Assembly (NCBI GenBank): GCA_015232565.1
Contig: JADFZK010000027.1
Coordinates: 1-40,764 of the forward strand
Reading direction: 5' to 3'
Source: Candidatus Omnitrophota bacterium
GTDB lineage: Bacteria; Omnitrophota; Gorgyraeia; Zapsychrales; Fredricksoniimonadaceae
DNA length: 40,764 bases
Below are positions 1 through 8,247 of this stretch, piece after piece (the first letter of the stretch is position 1; every line of letters starts with the position of its first letter). A program made the position numbers and the translations under genes. Below the pieces are notes generated by a model that saw nothing but the letters and a program-made list of their open reading frames with translations, searched no databases and was not told the origin of the DNA.

Positions 1-1236
1 GGGGCGGGGTATGAGTTTGTTAGCGACGAGCAGGAGGCTGATATTATCATGCTCAACACCTGCTCGGTGCGAGAAAATGCGCATCGGAAGGTCTACGGCA
101 ATATTCATGAGATCCGGCATCGGCGTAAAGGCAAACCGGCGCTAATTGGTATCCTGGGGTGCATGGCTACGGGTTTACGTAAAGAGTTGCTGGAAGACAA
201 AGCCCTCGCGCTGGATTTTGTGGTGGGCCCCGATAGTTACAAGCGTTTACCGTATATAATCGCGGATATACAGTACAATCATGGCCGCGGTTATGATGTT
301 ACTTTATCCGAATTTGAGACTTATGCGGATGTATATCCCACGCGTACCGAAGGCGTGAACGCCTGGGTTGCGGTCATGCGAGGGTGTAATAATTTCTGTT
401 CATTCTGTATTGTTCCGTTTACGCGTGGCCGTGAACGCAGTCGTTCGGTCGAGAATATTTGCACCGAGGTCGCGCGCCTGGCGGCCGAAGGGTTTAAGCA
501 GGTTACTTTACTTGGCCAGAATGTTAACTCTTATCAGCACGACCGGCAGGATTTTGCGGCGCTGCTGGGAGCAGTGGCCAGGGTGGACGGTATTCGGCGT
601 ATAAGGATCACCTCTCCTCATCCCAAGGATTTTCCTGATGCGCTTATCCGTGTTCTGGCGGAGGAGCCTAAAGTTTGCAAGCAGATCCATTTGCCGCTTC
701 AGGCTGGCAATGACCGGGTGCTGGAGCTGATGGGGCGGGGGTATACTGGAGCAGAGTTTATTGCTTTAGTGCGTAATATCCGTGCCGCTTGTCCCGCGGT
801 CGCCCTGAGCACGGACATTATTGTTGGTTTCCCCACGGAGACTGATGATGATTTCGCCGATACCGTAAGCGTTATGCAGGAAGTGGAATTCGACTCGGCT
901 TTTATCTTTAAATATTCGGTACGTCCCAATACTAAAGCCGCCCGGGATCTGCCGGATGATGTTCCTGAGGCTAAAAAGACGGAGCGTATTGTGCGGCTGA
1001 ATATTTTGCAAACTGAAATAGCCCTGAAAAAGAATAAACTGCTGGTCGGCCAGGTTCAGGAAATTATGATGGAAGAGGTCGGCAAGGTAAATAGCGGCCG
1101 GGCTTTTGGCCGCAATGATGCTAATAAGATCGTTACGTTGACCGATGGGAATTTTCTCACCGGGCAGTTTGTCAAGGCGCGCATTATTCGGGCCACGCCG
1201 CATCAGTTAAAAGGCGCTTTGGTTACGGAGGCCTGA
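1..1236 (+). CDS. miaB: MiaB, tRNA-2-methylthio-N6-dimethylallyladenosine synthase (5' end outside window)
   Basis: Radical SAM methylthiotransferase that adds the 2-methylthio group to i6A37 of tRNAs reading UNN codons. The frame is open from base 1, so the start and the first N-domain cysteine lie outside the window; an internal ATG at 49 is not the true start. The remaining N-domain (UPF0004) cysteines are at visible residues 21 (NTCSVRENA) and 54 (LGCMA). The radical SAM cluster motif CNNFCSFC covers residues 129-136, followed by RGRERSRS. A TRAM-like tail fills roughly the last 65 residues. MiaB is favoured over RimO or MtaB because of the NTCSVRENA and RGCNNFCSFCIVP signatures, which are typical of MiaB. 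The folate gene folE follows from its own promoter, so miaB looks like the end of an upstream unit. Confidence 0.93.
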   Translation, partial: GAGYEFVSDEQEADIIMLNTCSVRENAHRKVYGNIHEIRHRRKGKPALIGILGCMATGLRKELLEDKALALDFVVGPDSYKRLPYIIADIQYNHGRGYDVTLSEFETYADVYPTRTEGVNAWVAVMRGCNNFCSFCIVPFTRGRERSRSVENICTEVARLAAEGFKQVTLLGQNVNSYQHDRQDFAALLGAVARVDGIRRIRITSPHPKDFPDALIRVLAEEPKVCKQIHLPLQAGNDRVLELMGRGYTGAEFIALVRNIRAACPAVALSTDIIVGFPTETDDDFADTVSVMQEVEFDSAFIFKYSVRPNTKAARDLPDDVPEAKKTERIVRLNILQTEIALKKNKLLVGQVQEIMMEEVGKVNSGRAFGRNDANKIVTLTDGNFLTGQFVKARIIRATPHQLKGALVTEA

Positions 1237-1270
1237 TAAGCCCGGGGTTTTTGACAGGCTTTAAAATCCA

Positions 1271-1298
1271 ATGACAGACGTTTTGGATTGTGTATAAT
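1271..1298 (+). promoter_or_regulatory. Sigma-70-type promoter for folE
   Basis: A -35 box ATGACA (1271-1276) lies 16 bases before a perfect -10 box TATAAT (1293-1298). Transcription would start near 1305, downstream of the GTG at 1290 that would otherwise extend folE. This supports the ATG at 1332 as the real start. Confidence 0.6.
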
Positions 1299-1331
1299 GC
1301 GTTTCTTTACAATGATAATTTCGAGGCTGGT

Positions 1332-1871
1332 ATGGAAAAGATTTATGCGGATTTGTTAAAGAGCATTGGCGAGGATTTGAATCGGGATGGCCTTAAGGCC
1401 ACGCCAAAGCGCGCGGCCCGGGCGTTTCAACATCTGACCGTCGGCTATTCCCAGAACGTGGACGATGTAGTAAATGGCGCTATCTTCGATTCCGATAATG
1501 ATGAAATGATAATCGTTAAGGATATTGAGCTTTACTCCTTGTGTGAGCATCATCTTTTGCCTTTTTTAGGCAGATGCCATGTGGGCTATGTACCGCAGGG
1601 CAAGGTTATCGGCCTTTCCAAGGTTGCGCGTATAGTGGATGTTTTCGCCAAGCGCCTGCAGATCCAGGAGAATCTTACTAAACAGATTGCTGACAGTATC
1701 ATGAAGTGCACCGGGGCCCGTGGTGTGGGGGTGGTTATCGAGGCCAAGCATTTATGTATGATGATGCGCGGCGTGGAGAAACAAAACTCGGTAATGAAAA
1801 CGTCCTGTATGCTGGGGATCTTTCGCACTCAAATATCCACCCGCAGTGAGTTCCTGAGCCTGATCCAATAA
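1332..1871 (+). CDS. folE: GTP cyclohydrolase I
   Basis: Converts GTP to 7,8-dihydroneopterin triphosphate, the first step of tetrahydrofolate synthesis. The 179-residue protein has the family's usual short bacterial length. It carries the zinc ligands in [11 protein letters not shown] and HLCMMMRG, and the conserved GLSKVARIV and QENLT segments. The frame is open upstream to a GTG at 1290, but that codon sits against the -10 box of the promoter; the ATG at 1332, preceded by gaggctgg, is the better start. The dihydroneopterin aldolase gene folB follows within 21 bases, so the two probably form a folate operon. folK lies 20 kb away at 21960. Confidence 0.95.
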   Translation: MEKIYADLLKSIGEDLNRDGLKATPKRAARAFQHLTVGYSQNVDDVVNGAIFDSDNDEMIIVKDIELYSLCEHHLLPFLGRCHVGYVPQGKVIGLSKVARIVDVFAKRLQIQENLTKQIADSIMKCTGARGVGVVIEAKHLCMMMRGVEKQNSVMKTSCMLGIFRTQISTRSEFLSLIQ

Positions 1872-1891
1872 CCCGTTCGTTAGTCTTGGCT

Positions 1892-2260
1892 ATGATTGCT
1901 ACAATACAAATCAAAGATCTGGCATTAAAAGCAGTGATCGGTATTCACGACCATGAGCATAATAATGCCCAGGATATTATGCTCAATATTTCTCTTGAGT
2001 ATGATGCTGCCAACGCCGTCCTTGGCGATGATATTAAAGATGCTGTTGATTATCAGGCCATTCAACAGGCCGTAATTACCCTGGTGGCGGCTACCCGTTT
2101 TAACCTGGTAGAAAGGCTGGCGGCCGAGGTCTTGAAAGTGGTTACCAGTGATCCGCGGGTGCTTAGGGCTTCTGTGACCATCGATAAGCCCAAAGCTTTA
2201 AGTTCGGCCCGCTCGGTCTCTTTAACCATGGTTCAGGGTGGTGATTTCCCTAATACATAA
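1892..2260 (+). CDS. folB: Dihydroneopterin aldolase
   Basis: Cleaves 7,8-dihydroneopterin to 6-hydroxymethyl-dihydropterin and glycolaldehyde in folate synthesis. The protein has about 122 residues and matches the FolB family along its length: LKAVIGIHDHEHNNAQD near the N-terminus, the VDYQAIQQAV segment, NLVERLAAEV with the conserved glutamate, and the C-terminal TIDKPKAL. A TTG at 1886 is in frame just upstream, but the ATG at 1892 gives the usual N-terminus. It follows folE by 20 bases and is probably co-transcribed with it. Confidence 0.92.
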   Translation: MIATIQIKDLALKAVIGIHDHEHNNAQDIMLNISLEYDAANAVLGDDIKDAVDYQAIQQAVITLVAATRFNLVERLAAEVLKVVTSDPRVLRASVTIDKPKALSSARSVSLTMVQGGDFPNT

Positions 2261-2335
2261 GGCCTCTAACCGGCTGGGCACGTAATTATCATTGAGTATT
2301 TGGGCTAATTAATTGTTGTTTAAGGATTTGGTATT

Positions 2336-2827
2336 ATGGGTCTGATCATTTTTGTTGCTATTCTGGGGTTACCGATTGCTGAATTCTGGGTTATTACCCG
2401 GGTGGGCGCGGTCTGCGGGTTTTGGAATACCTTTCTGTTGCTTATCTTGTCGGCAGTTTTCGGGGTGCATTTTGCCAAGATCCAGGGGCAGGCGGTTTTG
2501 GGTAAGGTTCAGCAATGTTTAGCCGAAGGCCGAGTGCCTAATAACGAGATGCTCGATGGTCTGCTGGTCTTTTTGGGCGGAGTGCTTTTTGTTATCCCGG
2601 GCTTCATAACGGATGGCTTGGGGCTGGTATTGATCTTTCCGCCAACGCGGTGGCTTATCCGTTGGTGGGTATCCCGAAGTTCAGCCGCATTCTTTGTAGC
2701 GCGGACGGCGTCACCCCGAACGCCGGAGCCTGCTGTCCGGCCGATTACTGACGGCAAATTCACCCGTGGTGAGGTGCAGGATGCCGAGATAGTCGATAAA
2801 AAACAATCAAATTTTCCTTGCAAATGA
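2336..2827 (+). CDS. fxsA: FxsA family membrane protein
   Basis: Small integral membrane protein (163 residues) of the FxsA family, named for the E. coli gene that suppresses F exclusion of phage T7 when overexpressed; its normal cellular role is not established. Three hydrophobic segments are visible at about residues 3-20, 26-46 and 78-102, with the family signature LDGLLVFLGGVLFVIPGFI in the last, followed by FPPTRWLIRWW and a polar tail. An aagga sequence about 12 bases upstream supports the ATG at 2336. The neighbours (folB, fabG) suggest no functional link. Confidence 0.85.
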   Translation: MGLIIFVAILGLPIAEFWVITRVGAVCGFWNTFLLLILSAVFGVHFAKIQGQAVLGKVQQCLAEGRVPNNEMLDGLLVFLGGVLFVIPGFITDGLGLVLIFPPTRWLIRWWVSRSSAAFFVARTASPRTPEPAVRPITDGKFTRGEVQDAEIVDKKQSNFPCK

Positions 2828-2848
2828 CATTTTAATTGCTACTATATT
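2818..2848 (+). promoter_or_regulatory. Possible promoter for the fabG-acpP genes
   Basis: TTGCAA (2818-2823) is followed 16 bases later by TACTAT (2840-2845), or 19 bases later by TATATT (2843-2848). Each fit is moderate. The position, spanning the end of fxsA and about 40 bases before fabG, is suitable. Confidence 0.4.
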
Positions 2849-2883
2849 GACGCTTTCAGCAGGTTTAACGGTTTCTTTCGGAA

Positions 2884-3636
2884 ATGGTTCCTATGAGATT
2901 AAACAACGAAATAGCGTTTATTACCGGTTCGGCCCGGGGCATTGGCCGCGAGATCGCCGAAACTTTCGCCCGTGAAGGGGCTTTGGTAATTATTTCTGAT
3001 ATTAAACAGGAAGATTGCCAGGCAACCGTTGCCGAGCTGGTGGCCAAAGGGTTGAAAGCGGATGCTTTTGCCTGTAATGTGACCGTTTCGGCTGATGTCG
3101 AGAAAACCGTTGAACAAATTATCGAAAAGCACGGTCGTATTGATATATTAGTGAACAATGCCGGTATAACCCGGGATGGCCTTTTTCTTCGTATGAAGGA
3201 AGAGGACTGGGATGCGGTTATCAATGTTAACCTCAAAGGCACCTTTAATGCTTGTAAATCTGTTTCTAAAGTTATGATCAAGGCGCGTAAGGGCAAGATC
3301 ATAAATATAGGTTCTGTTATTGGTGTTATGGGTAATGCCGGCCAGGCCAATTATGCCGCCAGTAAAGCCGGTGTTATTGCTTTGGCGAAATCGCTGGCCA
3401 AGGAGTTTGCTTCCAGGAATATTACGGTTAACGCGGTTGCGCCCGGGTATATAAAAACCGCCATGACCGATAAATTAAGCGATGAGGTTAAGAACAAGAT
3501 CCTCGAAGCAGTGCCGCTCGGCCGTATGGGCTTGCCTCAGGATGTGGCGAATGTGTGTTTGTTCCTGGCTTCAAAAGAAGCGGATTACGTCACCGGCCAG
3601 ACGGTTCTGGTAGACGGTGGAATGGTAACGTATTAA
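2884..3636 (+). CDS. fabG: 3-oxoacyl-[acyl-carrier-protein] reductase
   Basis: NADPH-dependent reductase that converts 3-oxoacyl-ACP to 3-hydroxyacyl-ACP in fatty-acid elongation. It is a classical short-chain dehydrogenase of 250 residues. Visible elements are the cofactor loop TGSARGIG near residues 16-23, the NNAG motif in [13 protein letters not shown], the catalytic serine in NIGSVIG, and YAASK with the catalytic tyrosine at about residue 157. The C-terminus [11 protein letters not shown] is typical of FabG. Two ATGs are possible (2884 and 2893); neither has a strong ribosome binding site. acpP follows after 32 bases and fabF after that, the usual fab cluster order, although fabD and fabH are not here. 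Confidence 0.94.
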   Translation: MVPMRLNNEIAFITGSARGIGREIAETFAREGALVIISDIKQEDCQATVAELVAKGLKADAFACNVTVSADVEKTVEQIIEKHGRIDILVNNAGITRDGLFLRMKEEDWDAVINVNLKGTFNACKSVSKVMIKARKGKIINIGSVIGVMGNAGQANYAASKAGVIALAKSLAKEFASRNITVNAVAPGYIKTAMTDKLSDEVKNKILEAVPLGRMGLPQDVANVCLFLASKEADYVTGQTVLVDGGMVTY

Positions 3637-3668
3637 GTAATTATGAACGACAACAAGGAGGCTTTTTC

Positions 3669-3905
3669 ATGGCTGTTTCAGACAAGGTAAAATCTATTAT
3701 CGCTGAGCAATTAGGGGTTAAGATCGAAGAGGTTAAGCCCGAGGCTTCTTTTATAGATGATCTGGGTGCTGATTCTCTGGATACCGTAGAGTTGATCATG
3801 GCTCTCGAAGAGGAATTCAATGTTGAGATCCCTGATGAGGATGCCGAGAAGATGACCAAGGTCGGCGATGCTATTAGTTATGTTGAGGGTAAGTCCAAGG
3901 CCTAA
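3669..3905 (+). CDS. acpP: Acyl carrier protein
   Basis: Carries growing acyl chains on a phosphopantetheine arm. The 78-residue acidic protein has the attachment motif [18 protein letters not shown], with the modified serine in DSL at about residue 37. The frame is open upstream into fabG, but the ATG at 3669 lies 7 bases after a perfect AAGGAGG (3655-3661) and gives the standard ACP length, so it is chosen. This is one of the strongest ribosome binding sites in the window, which suits a highly expressed protein. A terminator lies just downstream, before fabF. Confidence 0.97.
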   Translation: MAVSDKVKSIIAEQLGVKIEEVKPEASFIDDLGADSLDTVELIMALEEEFNVEIPDEDAEKMTKVGDAISYVEGKSKA

Positions 3906-3938
3906 CCGGAACGAAGTTTGGTAGTTAGCTTTCAATAT

Positions 3939-3970
3939 GCCCCGATGAAATATTGTCGGGGCTAATTTTT
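3939..3970 (+). terminator. Intrinsic terminator between acpP and fabF
   Basis: A perfect 7-bp stem (GCCCCGA at 3939-3945 with TCGGGGC at 3956-3962) with a 10-base loop is followed by TAATTTTT. Only 17 bases separate it from fabF. It probably acts as a partial terminator that lets acpP be made in excess of fabF, since no promoter fits between it and fabF. Confidence 0.75.
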
Positions 3971-3987
3971 AGTAAGGAAATCAAGTT

Positions 3988-5232
3988 ATGACCAAAAAAC
4001 GTGTTGTTGTTACTGGTATCGGGGTTTTATCACCGGTGGGGAACGGCGTAGAGGCTTTCTGGCAGGGGCTCAAGAGCGGTAAGAGTGGAGTAGCGCCGAT
4101 TACCCGGTTTGACGCGGCTTTGTTCGACACGAAATTCGCGGCTGAGCTTAAAGGGTATAATGCGGAAGCGTATTTTAATCCCAAAGATGCGCGCAAGATC
4201 TCGCCTTTTGTGCAATATGGCATTGTGGCGGCTCGTGAGGCGATGGCTAATGCGAATTTCAAGATGAATGAAGTTGATGCGGAGCGCGTAGGCGTAGTGG
4301 TTGGCTCAGGCATTGGCGCTATCGGGGCGGCCGAAGAAGAGTATGTACGTTTTCTCGAGAAGGGGCCCACCAGGATATCGCCGTTCTTTATCACCAAGAT
4401 GATAATCAATGAAGTCGCCGGGCATATTTCAATCGATATTGGAGCCAAGGGCCCGATCACCTGTTCGGTTACGGCGTGTGCTACCGGAACTACTTGTATC
4501 GGGGATGCCTTTAAAATGATCCAGTACGGAGAGATCGATGCCGCTTTTGCCGGCGGATCCGAGGCGGCCATATCTGTTTTGGGCGTGGGCGGTTTTTGTG
4601 CTCTGAAAGCTTTGTCGACCCGTAATGATGCCCCGGAACAAGCCAGCCGGCCTTTCGACAAGGATCGGGACGGTTTTGTGATGGGCGAGGGTGCGGCTGT
4701 TTTGGTTTTGGAAGAATTGGAATACGCCAAGAAACGCGGGGCGAATATTCTGGCCGAGTTGGTGGGGTATGGCCAGACTGGTGATGCTTTCCATTCAACG
4801 GCTCCGGATGATTCCGGCGAGGGTGCGGCACGCGCGATGGTTCAGGCGGTCGGCTGGGGCGGTCTTAAGATGCACGAAGTGGATTATATCAATGCCCACG
4901 GCACGTCCACTTATTTGAACGATAAGATCGAGTCGCTGGCTATACGCAAAGCTTTTGGCGACCATGCTGGTAAACTGGCGGTTAGTTCTACCAAGTCGAT
5001 GACCGGCCATTTGCTCGGTGCGGCGGGAGCGGTGGAATGTGCGGCTTGTGTTCTGGCGATTCGCGACCAGATCATTCCGCCCACTATTAATTACACCACG
5101 CCGGATCCTGACTGCAGCCTGGATTATGTTCCTAACCAGGCTCGGCAGGCCAAAGTGGACCTGGCTATCTCGAATTCACTCGGGTTCGGCGGCCATAATG
5201 CAACTATCGCTATAAAAAAATTCCAGGAATGA
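3988..5232 (+). CDS. fabF: 3-oxoacyl-[acyl-carrier-protein] synthase II
   Basis: Condensing enzyme that elongates acyl-ACP with malonyl-ACP. The 414-residue protein has the KAS II layout. The active-site cysteine is residue 164 (TACATGTTC), the first catalytic histidine is in NAHGTST, and the second in TKSMTGHLLGAAG. The C-terminal NSLGFGGHNA is also conserved. It starts with MTKKRVVVTGIGVLSPVG at an ATG preceded by aaggaaatcaag. It follows fabG and acpP but is separated from acpP by the terminator at 3939. The order fabG-acpP-fabF is common in bacteria. Confidence 0.96.
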   Translation: MTKKRVVVTGIGVLSPVGNGVEAFWQGLKSGKSGVAPITRFDAALFDTKFAAELKGYNAEAYFNPKDARKISPFVQYGIVAAREAMANANFKMNEVDAERVGVVVGSGIGAIGAAEEEYVRFLEKGPTRISPFFITKMIINEVAGHISIDIGAKGPITCSVTACATGTTCIGDAFKMIQYGEIDAAFAGGSEAAISVLGVGGFCALKALSTRNDAPEQASRPFDKDRDGFVMGEGAAVLVLEELEYAKKRGANILAELVGYGQTGDAFHSTAPDDSGEGAARAMVQAVGWGGLKMHEVDYINAHGTSTYLNDKIESLAIRKAFGDHAGKLAVSSTKSMTGHLLGAAGAVECAACVLAIRDQIIPPTINYTTPDPDCSLDYVPNQARQAKVDLAISNSLGFGGHNATIAIKKFQE

Positions 5233-5283
5233 TCCGCCGGACTAACTTGTCTGATGGATTTGTACCGGGGAAAAGGATGACCT

Positions 5284-6339
5284 ATGAAATCATATAAGAT
5301 CGCTACAATACCAGGTGACGGAACCGGTCCTGAGGTCGTGCGGGAAGGTTTAAAGGTCATGTCGGCCGCCGCGCAGAAGTTCGGGTTTAAATATGAAATT
5401 ACGAACTTTGATTTCGGCGGTGAACGCTATTTGCGTACCAAGGAGGTCTTGCCGGTTTCGGCGGTAAGCGATCTGCAGGCTTTCGACGCTATTTTCCTGG
5501 GGGCTATCGGCCATCCCGACGTAAAGCCGGGTATCTTGGAAAAAGGGATATTGCTTAAGTTGCGCTTTGACCTGAATCAGTATATAAATTTGCGGCCGGT
5601 TCAGCTTTTTGACGCGCGTTTCTGCCCGTTGAAGAATAAAACGCCTGATGATATTAATTTTACTGTCGTACGCGAGAACTCCGAGGGCCTTTATGCCGGA
5701 GCCGGCGGACAATTATTCAAGGATACGCCCAACGAAGTGGCTATCCAGGAAAGTATCAATACCCGTTTTGGCATAGAGCGTTGTGTGCGCTATGCGTATG
5801 AGTATGCCCGTAAGTTTAGCCGGCGTAAACAGCTTACCTTGTGCGGTAAGACGAACGTGCTGACATTTGCTTTTGACCTTTGGCAACGCACGTTCGACCA
5901 GGTAGGCAAAGAGTACCCGGATATCAAGACAGATTATGCGCATGTTGATGCGATTACTATGTGGATGGTGAAGAATCCGGAATGGTTCGATGTTATTGTG
6001 ACCGACAATATGTTCGGCGATATCATCACTGATCTGGCGGCTATGATCCAGGGTGGTATGGGTATCGCGGCGGGAGGCAATATTAATCCGGATGGCGTAT
6101 CCATGTTCGAGCCGATCGGCGGATCTGCCCCCAAATATACCGGGCAGAACATCATCAATCCTTTGGCGGCTATCGGGGCGGCGGCGCTTTTACTGCATGA
6201 AGTCGGTGAGACTGCGGCGGCCACAGCCATAGAGAAGTCTATACGCGAGGTGGTAACCACCAAGCTTACTGACCTGGCCGCTGGTAAAATGGGTTATTCC
6301 ACTACTCAAGTGGGTGATCTGGTGGTTAAACATCTTTAA
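5284..6339 (+). CDS. leuB: Isopropylmalate/isocitrate dehydrogenase family protein, probable LeuB
   Basis: NAD-dependent beta-decarboxylating dehydrogenase of 351 residues, most likely 3-isopropylmalate dehydrogenase of leucine synthesis. Family features are IPGDGTGPEVV near the N-terminus, the substrate-binding arginines in LRFDLNQYINLRPV, the tyrosine in VRENSEGLYAG, the lysine/asparagine in GKTNVLTF, and the metal-binding aspartates in TDNMFGDIITDLAAMIQGG. The segment IQGGMGIAAGGNINPDG differs from the IPGSLGLLPSASLG type of classical LeuB and resembles D-malate/tartrate dehydrogenase-like members, so substrate specificity is uncertain. A leuB-asd-truA order is, from memory, found in several anaerobic bacteria, which favours LeuB. 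No other leu gene is in the window. Confidence 0.8.
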   Translation: MKSYKIATIPGDGTGPEVVREGLKVMSAAAQKFGFKYEITNFDFGGERYLRTKEVLPVSAVSDLQAFDAIFLGAIGHPDVKPGILEKGILLKLRFDLNQYINLRPVQLFDARFCPLKNKTPDDINFTVVRENSEGLYAGAGGQLFKDTPNEVAIQESINTRFGIERCVRYAYEYARKFSRRKQLTLCGKTNVLTFAFDLWQRTFDQVGKEYPDIKTDYAHVDAITMWMVKNPEWFDVIVTDNMFGDIITDLAAMIQGGMGIAAGGNINPDGVSMFEPIGGSAPKYTGQNIINPLAAIGAAALLLHEVGETAAATAIEKSIREVVTTKLTDLAAGKMGYSTTQVGDLVVKHL

Positions 6340-6387
6340 TCTTGATCCCGGGCTTTTATGTGGACGGGCAATAAACACGAGGATTTT

Positions 6388-7371
6388 ATGAAGCAATATG
6401 TGGTAGCAATTCTGGGCGCTCGCTCTGCTGTTGGTCAGTGTATGTATGATATTGTAAAACAGCGGAATTTCCCAGTTAAGGAATTACGTCTTATCTCGCC
6501 CAGTGGCGCCCAGGGCACCCTGAATGGTCTGCCTTTGCTGGCGCTGAACGCCGAGGTCTTTAAAGGCGTGGATGTAGTGCTAAGTTCGCCAGGGGCGGAC
6601 ATCAGCAAGATTTGGTCGCCGGTTGCCGCTAAAGCGGGCGCAGTTGTTATTGACAATACCAGTCAATTCCGCATGGACCGCGATGTTCCTCTGGTGGTGC
6701 CCGAGGTAAATCCCGAGGATGTCAAGTGGCATAAGGGCATTATTGCCAATCCTAATTGTTCGACTATTCAGATGGTAGTGGCGCTTAAACCCCTGCATGA
6801 TTATGCCAGGATCAAGCGGGTGGTGGTGTCTACTTATCAGGCTATATCCGGCGCCGGTTCCGAGGCTATCGATGAAATGAAGGCCCAGTTAAAAGGCAAT
6901 ATGGTCCCTAAAAAGCTGGCCTACCAGATCCTGCATAATTTGATTCCGCAGATCGATGTTTTTCAGGAAAACTCCTACACTAAAGAAGAGATGAAGATGG
7001 TTCTGGAGACCTGTAAAATAATGCACGACGACGGTATCAAACTCACGGCTACTTGTATTCGGGTGCCGGTTTTTAATGCACATTCCGAATCGGTGAACAT
7101 TGAGACCGAGAAGAAATTAACCCGCAGTAAAGCTATTGAGCTTTTGTCCAAGGCTCCGGGAGTTACGGTGGTGGATGACCCGGCTAACAAGGTTTATCCT
7201 ATGCCTATTCTTGCCGACGGCAAGGATGATACTTTCGTCGGGCGGATCCGCGAGGATGAGTCTATCGCTAACGGGCTTAATTTATGGATCGTTTCGGATA
7301 ATCTTCGCAAAGGCGCGGCGCTGAACGCCGTCCAGATCGCGGAGAAACTGGTAGAATATAAATTGATCTAA
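6388..7371 (+). CDS. asd: Aspartate-semialdehyde dehydrogenase
   Basis: Reduces L-aspartyl-4-phosphate to aspartate semialdehyde with NADPH, feeding lysine, threonine and methionine synthesis. The protein has 327 residues from the ATG at 6388, which follows a gagga site; the in-frame ATG at 6358 has no such site and adds ten unusual residues. The nucleotide-binding region begins AILGARSAVGQ, the nucleophilic cysteine is residue 124 in ANPNCST, and SGAGSEA and RVPVFNAHSE are conserved in the family. Its product is the substrate of dapA at 19157, so the lysine route is complete in this window apart from aspartokinase. Confidence 0.95.
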   Translation: MKQYVVAILGARSAVGQCMYDIVKQRNFPVKELRLISPSGAQGTLNGLPLLALNAEVFKGVDVVLSSPGADISKIWSPVAAKAGAVVIDNTSQFRMDRDVPLVVPEVNPEDVKWHKGIIANPNCSTIQMVVALKPLHDYARIKRVVVSTYQAISGAGSEAIDEMKAQLKGNMVPKKLAYQILHNLIPQIDVFQENSYTKEEMKMVLETCKIMHDDGIKLTATCIRVPVFNAHSESVNIETEKKLTRSKAIELLSKAPGVTVVDDPANKVYPMPILADGKDDTFVGRIREDESIANGLNLWIVSDNLRKGAALNAVQIAEKLVEYKLI

Positions 7372-7374
7372 GCC

Positions 7375-8115
7375 GTGAGAACTTTCAAGCTGACCCTGGA
7401 GTATGATGGTACTGATTTCAGCGGCTGGCAGTTGCAGTCTAACGCCAAGAGGACTGTGCAGGGGGAGCTGGAGGCTGTTCTTTTTAGATTGTTCAAGAAA
7501 CGGGTGGTGGTAATTGGTTCGGGGCGTACTGACAGCGGTGTGCATGCCCGTGGGCAAGTAGCCCATTTTCGTGCGGTCTCTGATATGCCTTGCGACGAGT
7601 TACAGCGGGCGTTCAATTTTAATTTGCCGGTCGATATCACAGTCTTGAAGGTGGAAGAGGCGGACAGCAAGTTTCATGCCCAGCTTAGCGCCCGGAGAAA
7701 AACTTATTCTTACACCGTGCTTAACCGTGCTTATCCGTCGGCGCTTTTACGTCGGCAATGCTGTTTTTTCCCCCGCAAGCTTAATGTGGCTTTAATGAAA
7801 AAGGAAGCCGCGGCTTTTGTGGGGTGCCGGGATTTTAGCAGTTTTGCCAATGTGGATCCTTCCCGCCGGGGCGATGCGGTCCGGACAATTTACTCTTTGC
7901 AGATCAGCAAACGCGCTGACCTGGTGCGTTTCGTAATTGAATCGGACGGTTTTCTGTACAAGATGGTACGTAATATCGTAGGCACCTTGCTGGAGATCGG
8001 GTCCGGACGTTTTCCGCCGGGCAGTGCGGTGCGGATGCTCAGCGCGCGGGACCGGCGCGTTGCGGGGATAGCGGCGGTGTCGCGCGGACTTTGTCTGGAA
8101 AACGTTAAATACTGA
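7375..8115 (+). CDS. truA: tRNA pseudouridine(38-40) synthase
   Basis: Isomerises uridines 38-40 in the tRNA anticodon arm. The 246-residue protein shows the family start LTLEYDGTDFSGWQ, the catalytic aspartate at residue 53 in GSGRTDSGVHARGQVAHF, and the C-terminal FLYKMVRNIVGTLLEIG. The start is GTG at 7375, three bases after the asd stop, so translation is probably coupled to asd. The stop at 8113-8115 directly abuts the promoter for rplM. Confidence 0.95.
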   Translation: MRTFKLTLEYDGTDFSGWQLQSNAKRTVQGELEAVLFRLFKKRVVVIGSGRTDSGVHARGQVAHFRAVSDMPCDELQRAFNFNLPVDITVLKVEEADSKFHAQLSARRKTYSYTVLNRAYPSALLRRQCCFFPRKLNVALMKKEAAAFVGCRDFSSFANVDPSRRGDAVRTIYSLQISKRADLVRFVIESDGFLYKMVRNIVGTLLEIGSGRFPPGSAVRMLSARDRRVAGIAAVSRGLCLENVKY

Positions 8116-8143
8116 TTGACATTAGAAAAGCGGGTGTTATAAT
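8116..8143 (+). promoter_or_regulatory. Near-consensus promoter for rplM-rpsI
   Basis: A perfect TTGACA (8116-8121) is followed after 16 bases by a perfect TATAAT (8138-8143), with the extended -10 element TG at 8135-8136. The expected start is near 8150. The box begins on the base after the truA stop codon. This is the best promoter in the window, as expected for ribosomal protein genes. Confidence 0.85.
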
Positions 8144-8149
8144 TTGCAC

Positions 8150-8247
8150 TCATTATTTAAGAGAATCGTGCGGCCCTGACTTTTGGCCGGGCGTTCTTCG
8201 GGATCACCAGGCAGGTTTCCTGCCTGATCACTTCAAGAGAGAGAGCT
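8150..8247 (+). promoter_or_regulatory. Structured 5' leader of rplM, possible ribosomal protein autoregulatory element
   Basis: The transcript would have a leader of about 98 bases before rplM. It contains a 5-bp hairpin (CGGCC 8171-8175 with GGCCG 8185-8189) and a strong 8-bp hairpin with a 3-base loop (CAGGCAGG 8208-8215 with CCTGCCTG 8219-8226), 21 bases before the start codon. There is no T-run after it, so it is not a terminator. L13 leaders that bind L13 are known in other phyla; whether this one belongs to a known class cannot be told here. Confidence 0.45.

Noticed and set aside
1290..1331. Longer folE starting at GTG 1290
   Set aside because: The codon sits at the -10 box and upstream of the expected transcription start.
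3555..3668. Longer acpP overlapping fabG
   Set aside because: The extra residues do not match ACP and the perfect AAGGAGG sits before ATG 3669.
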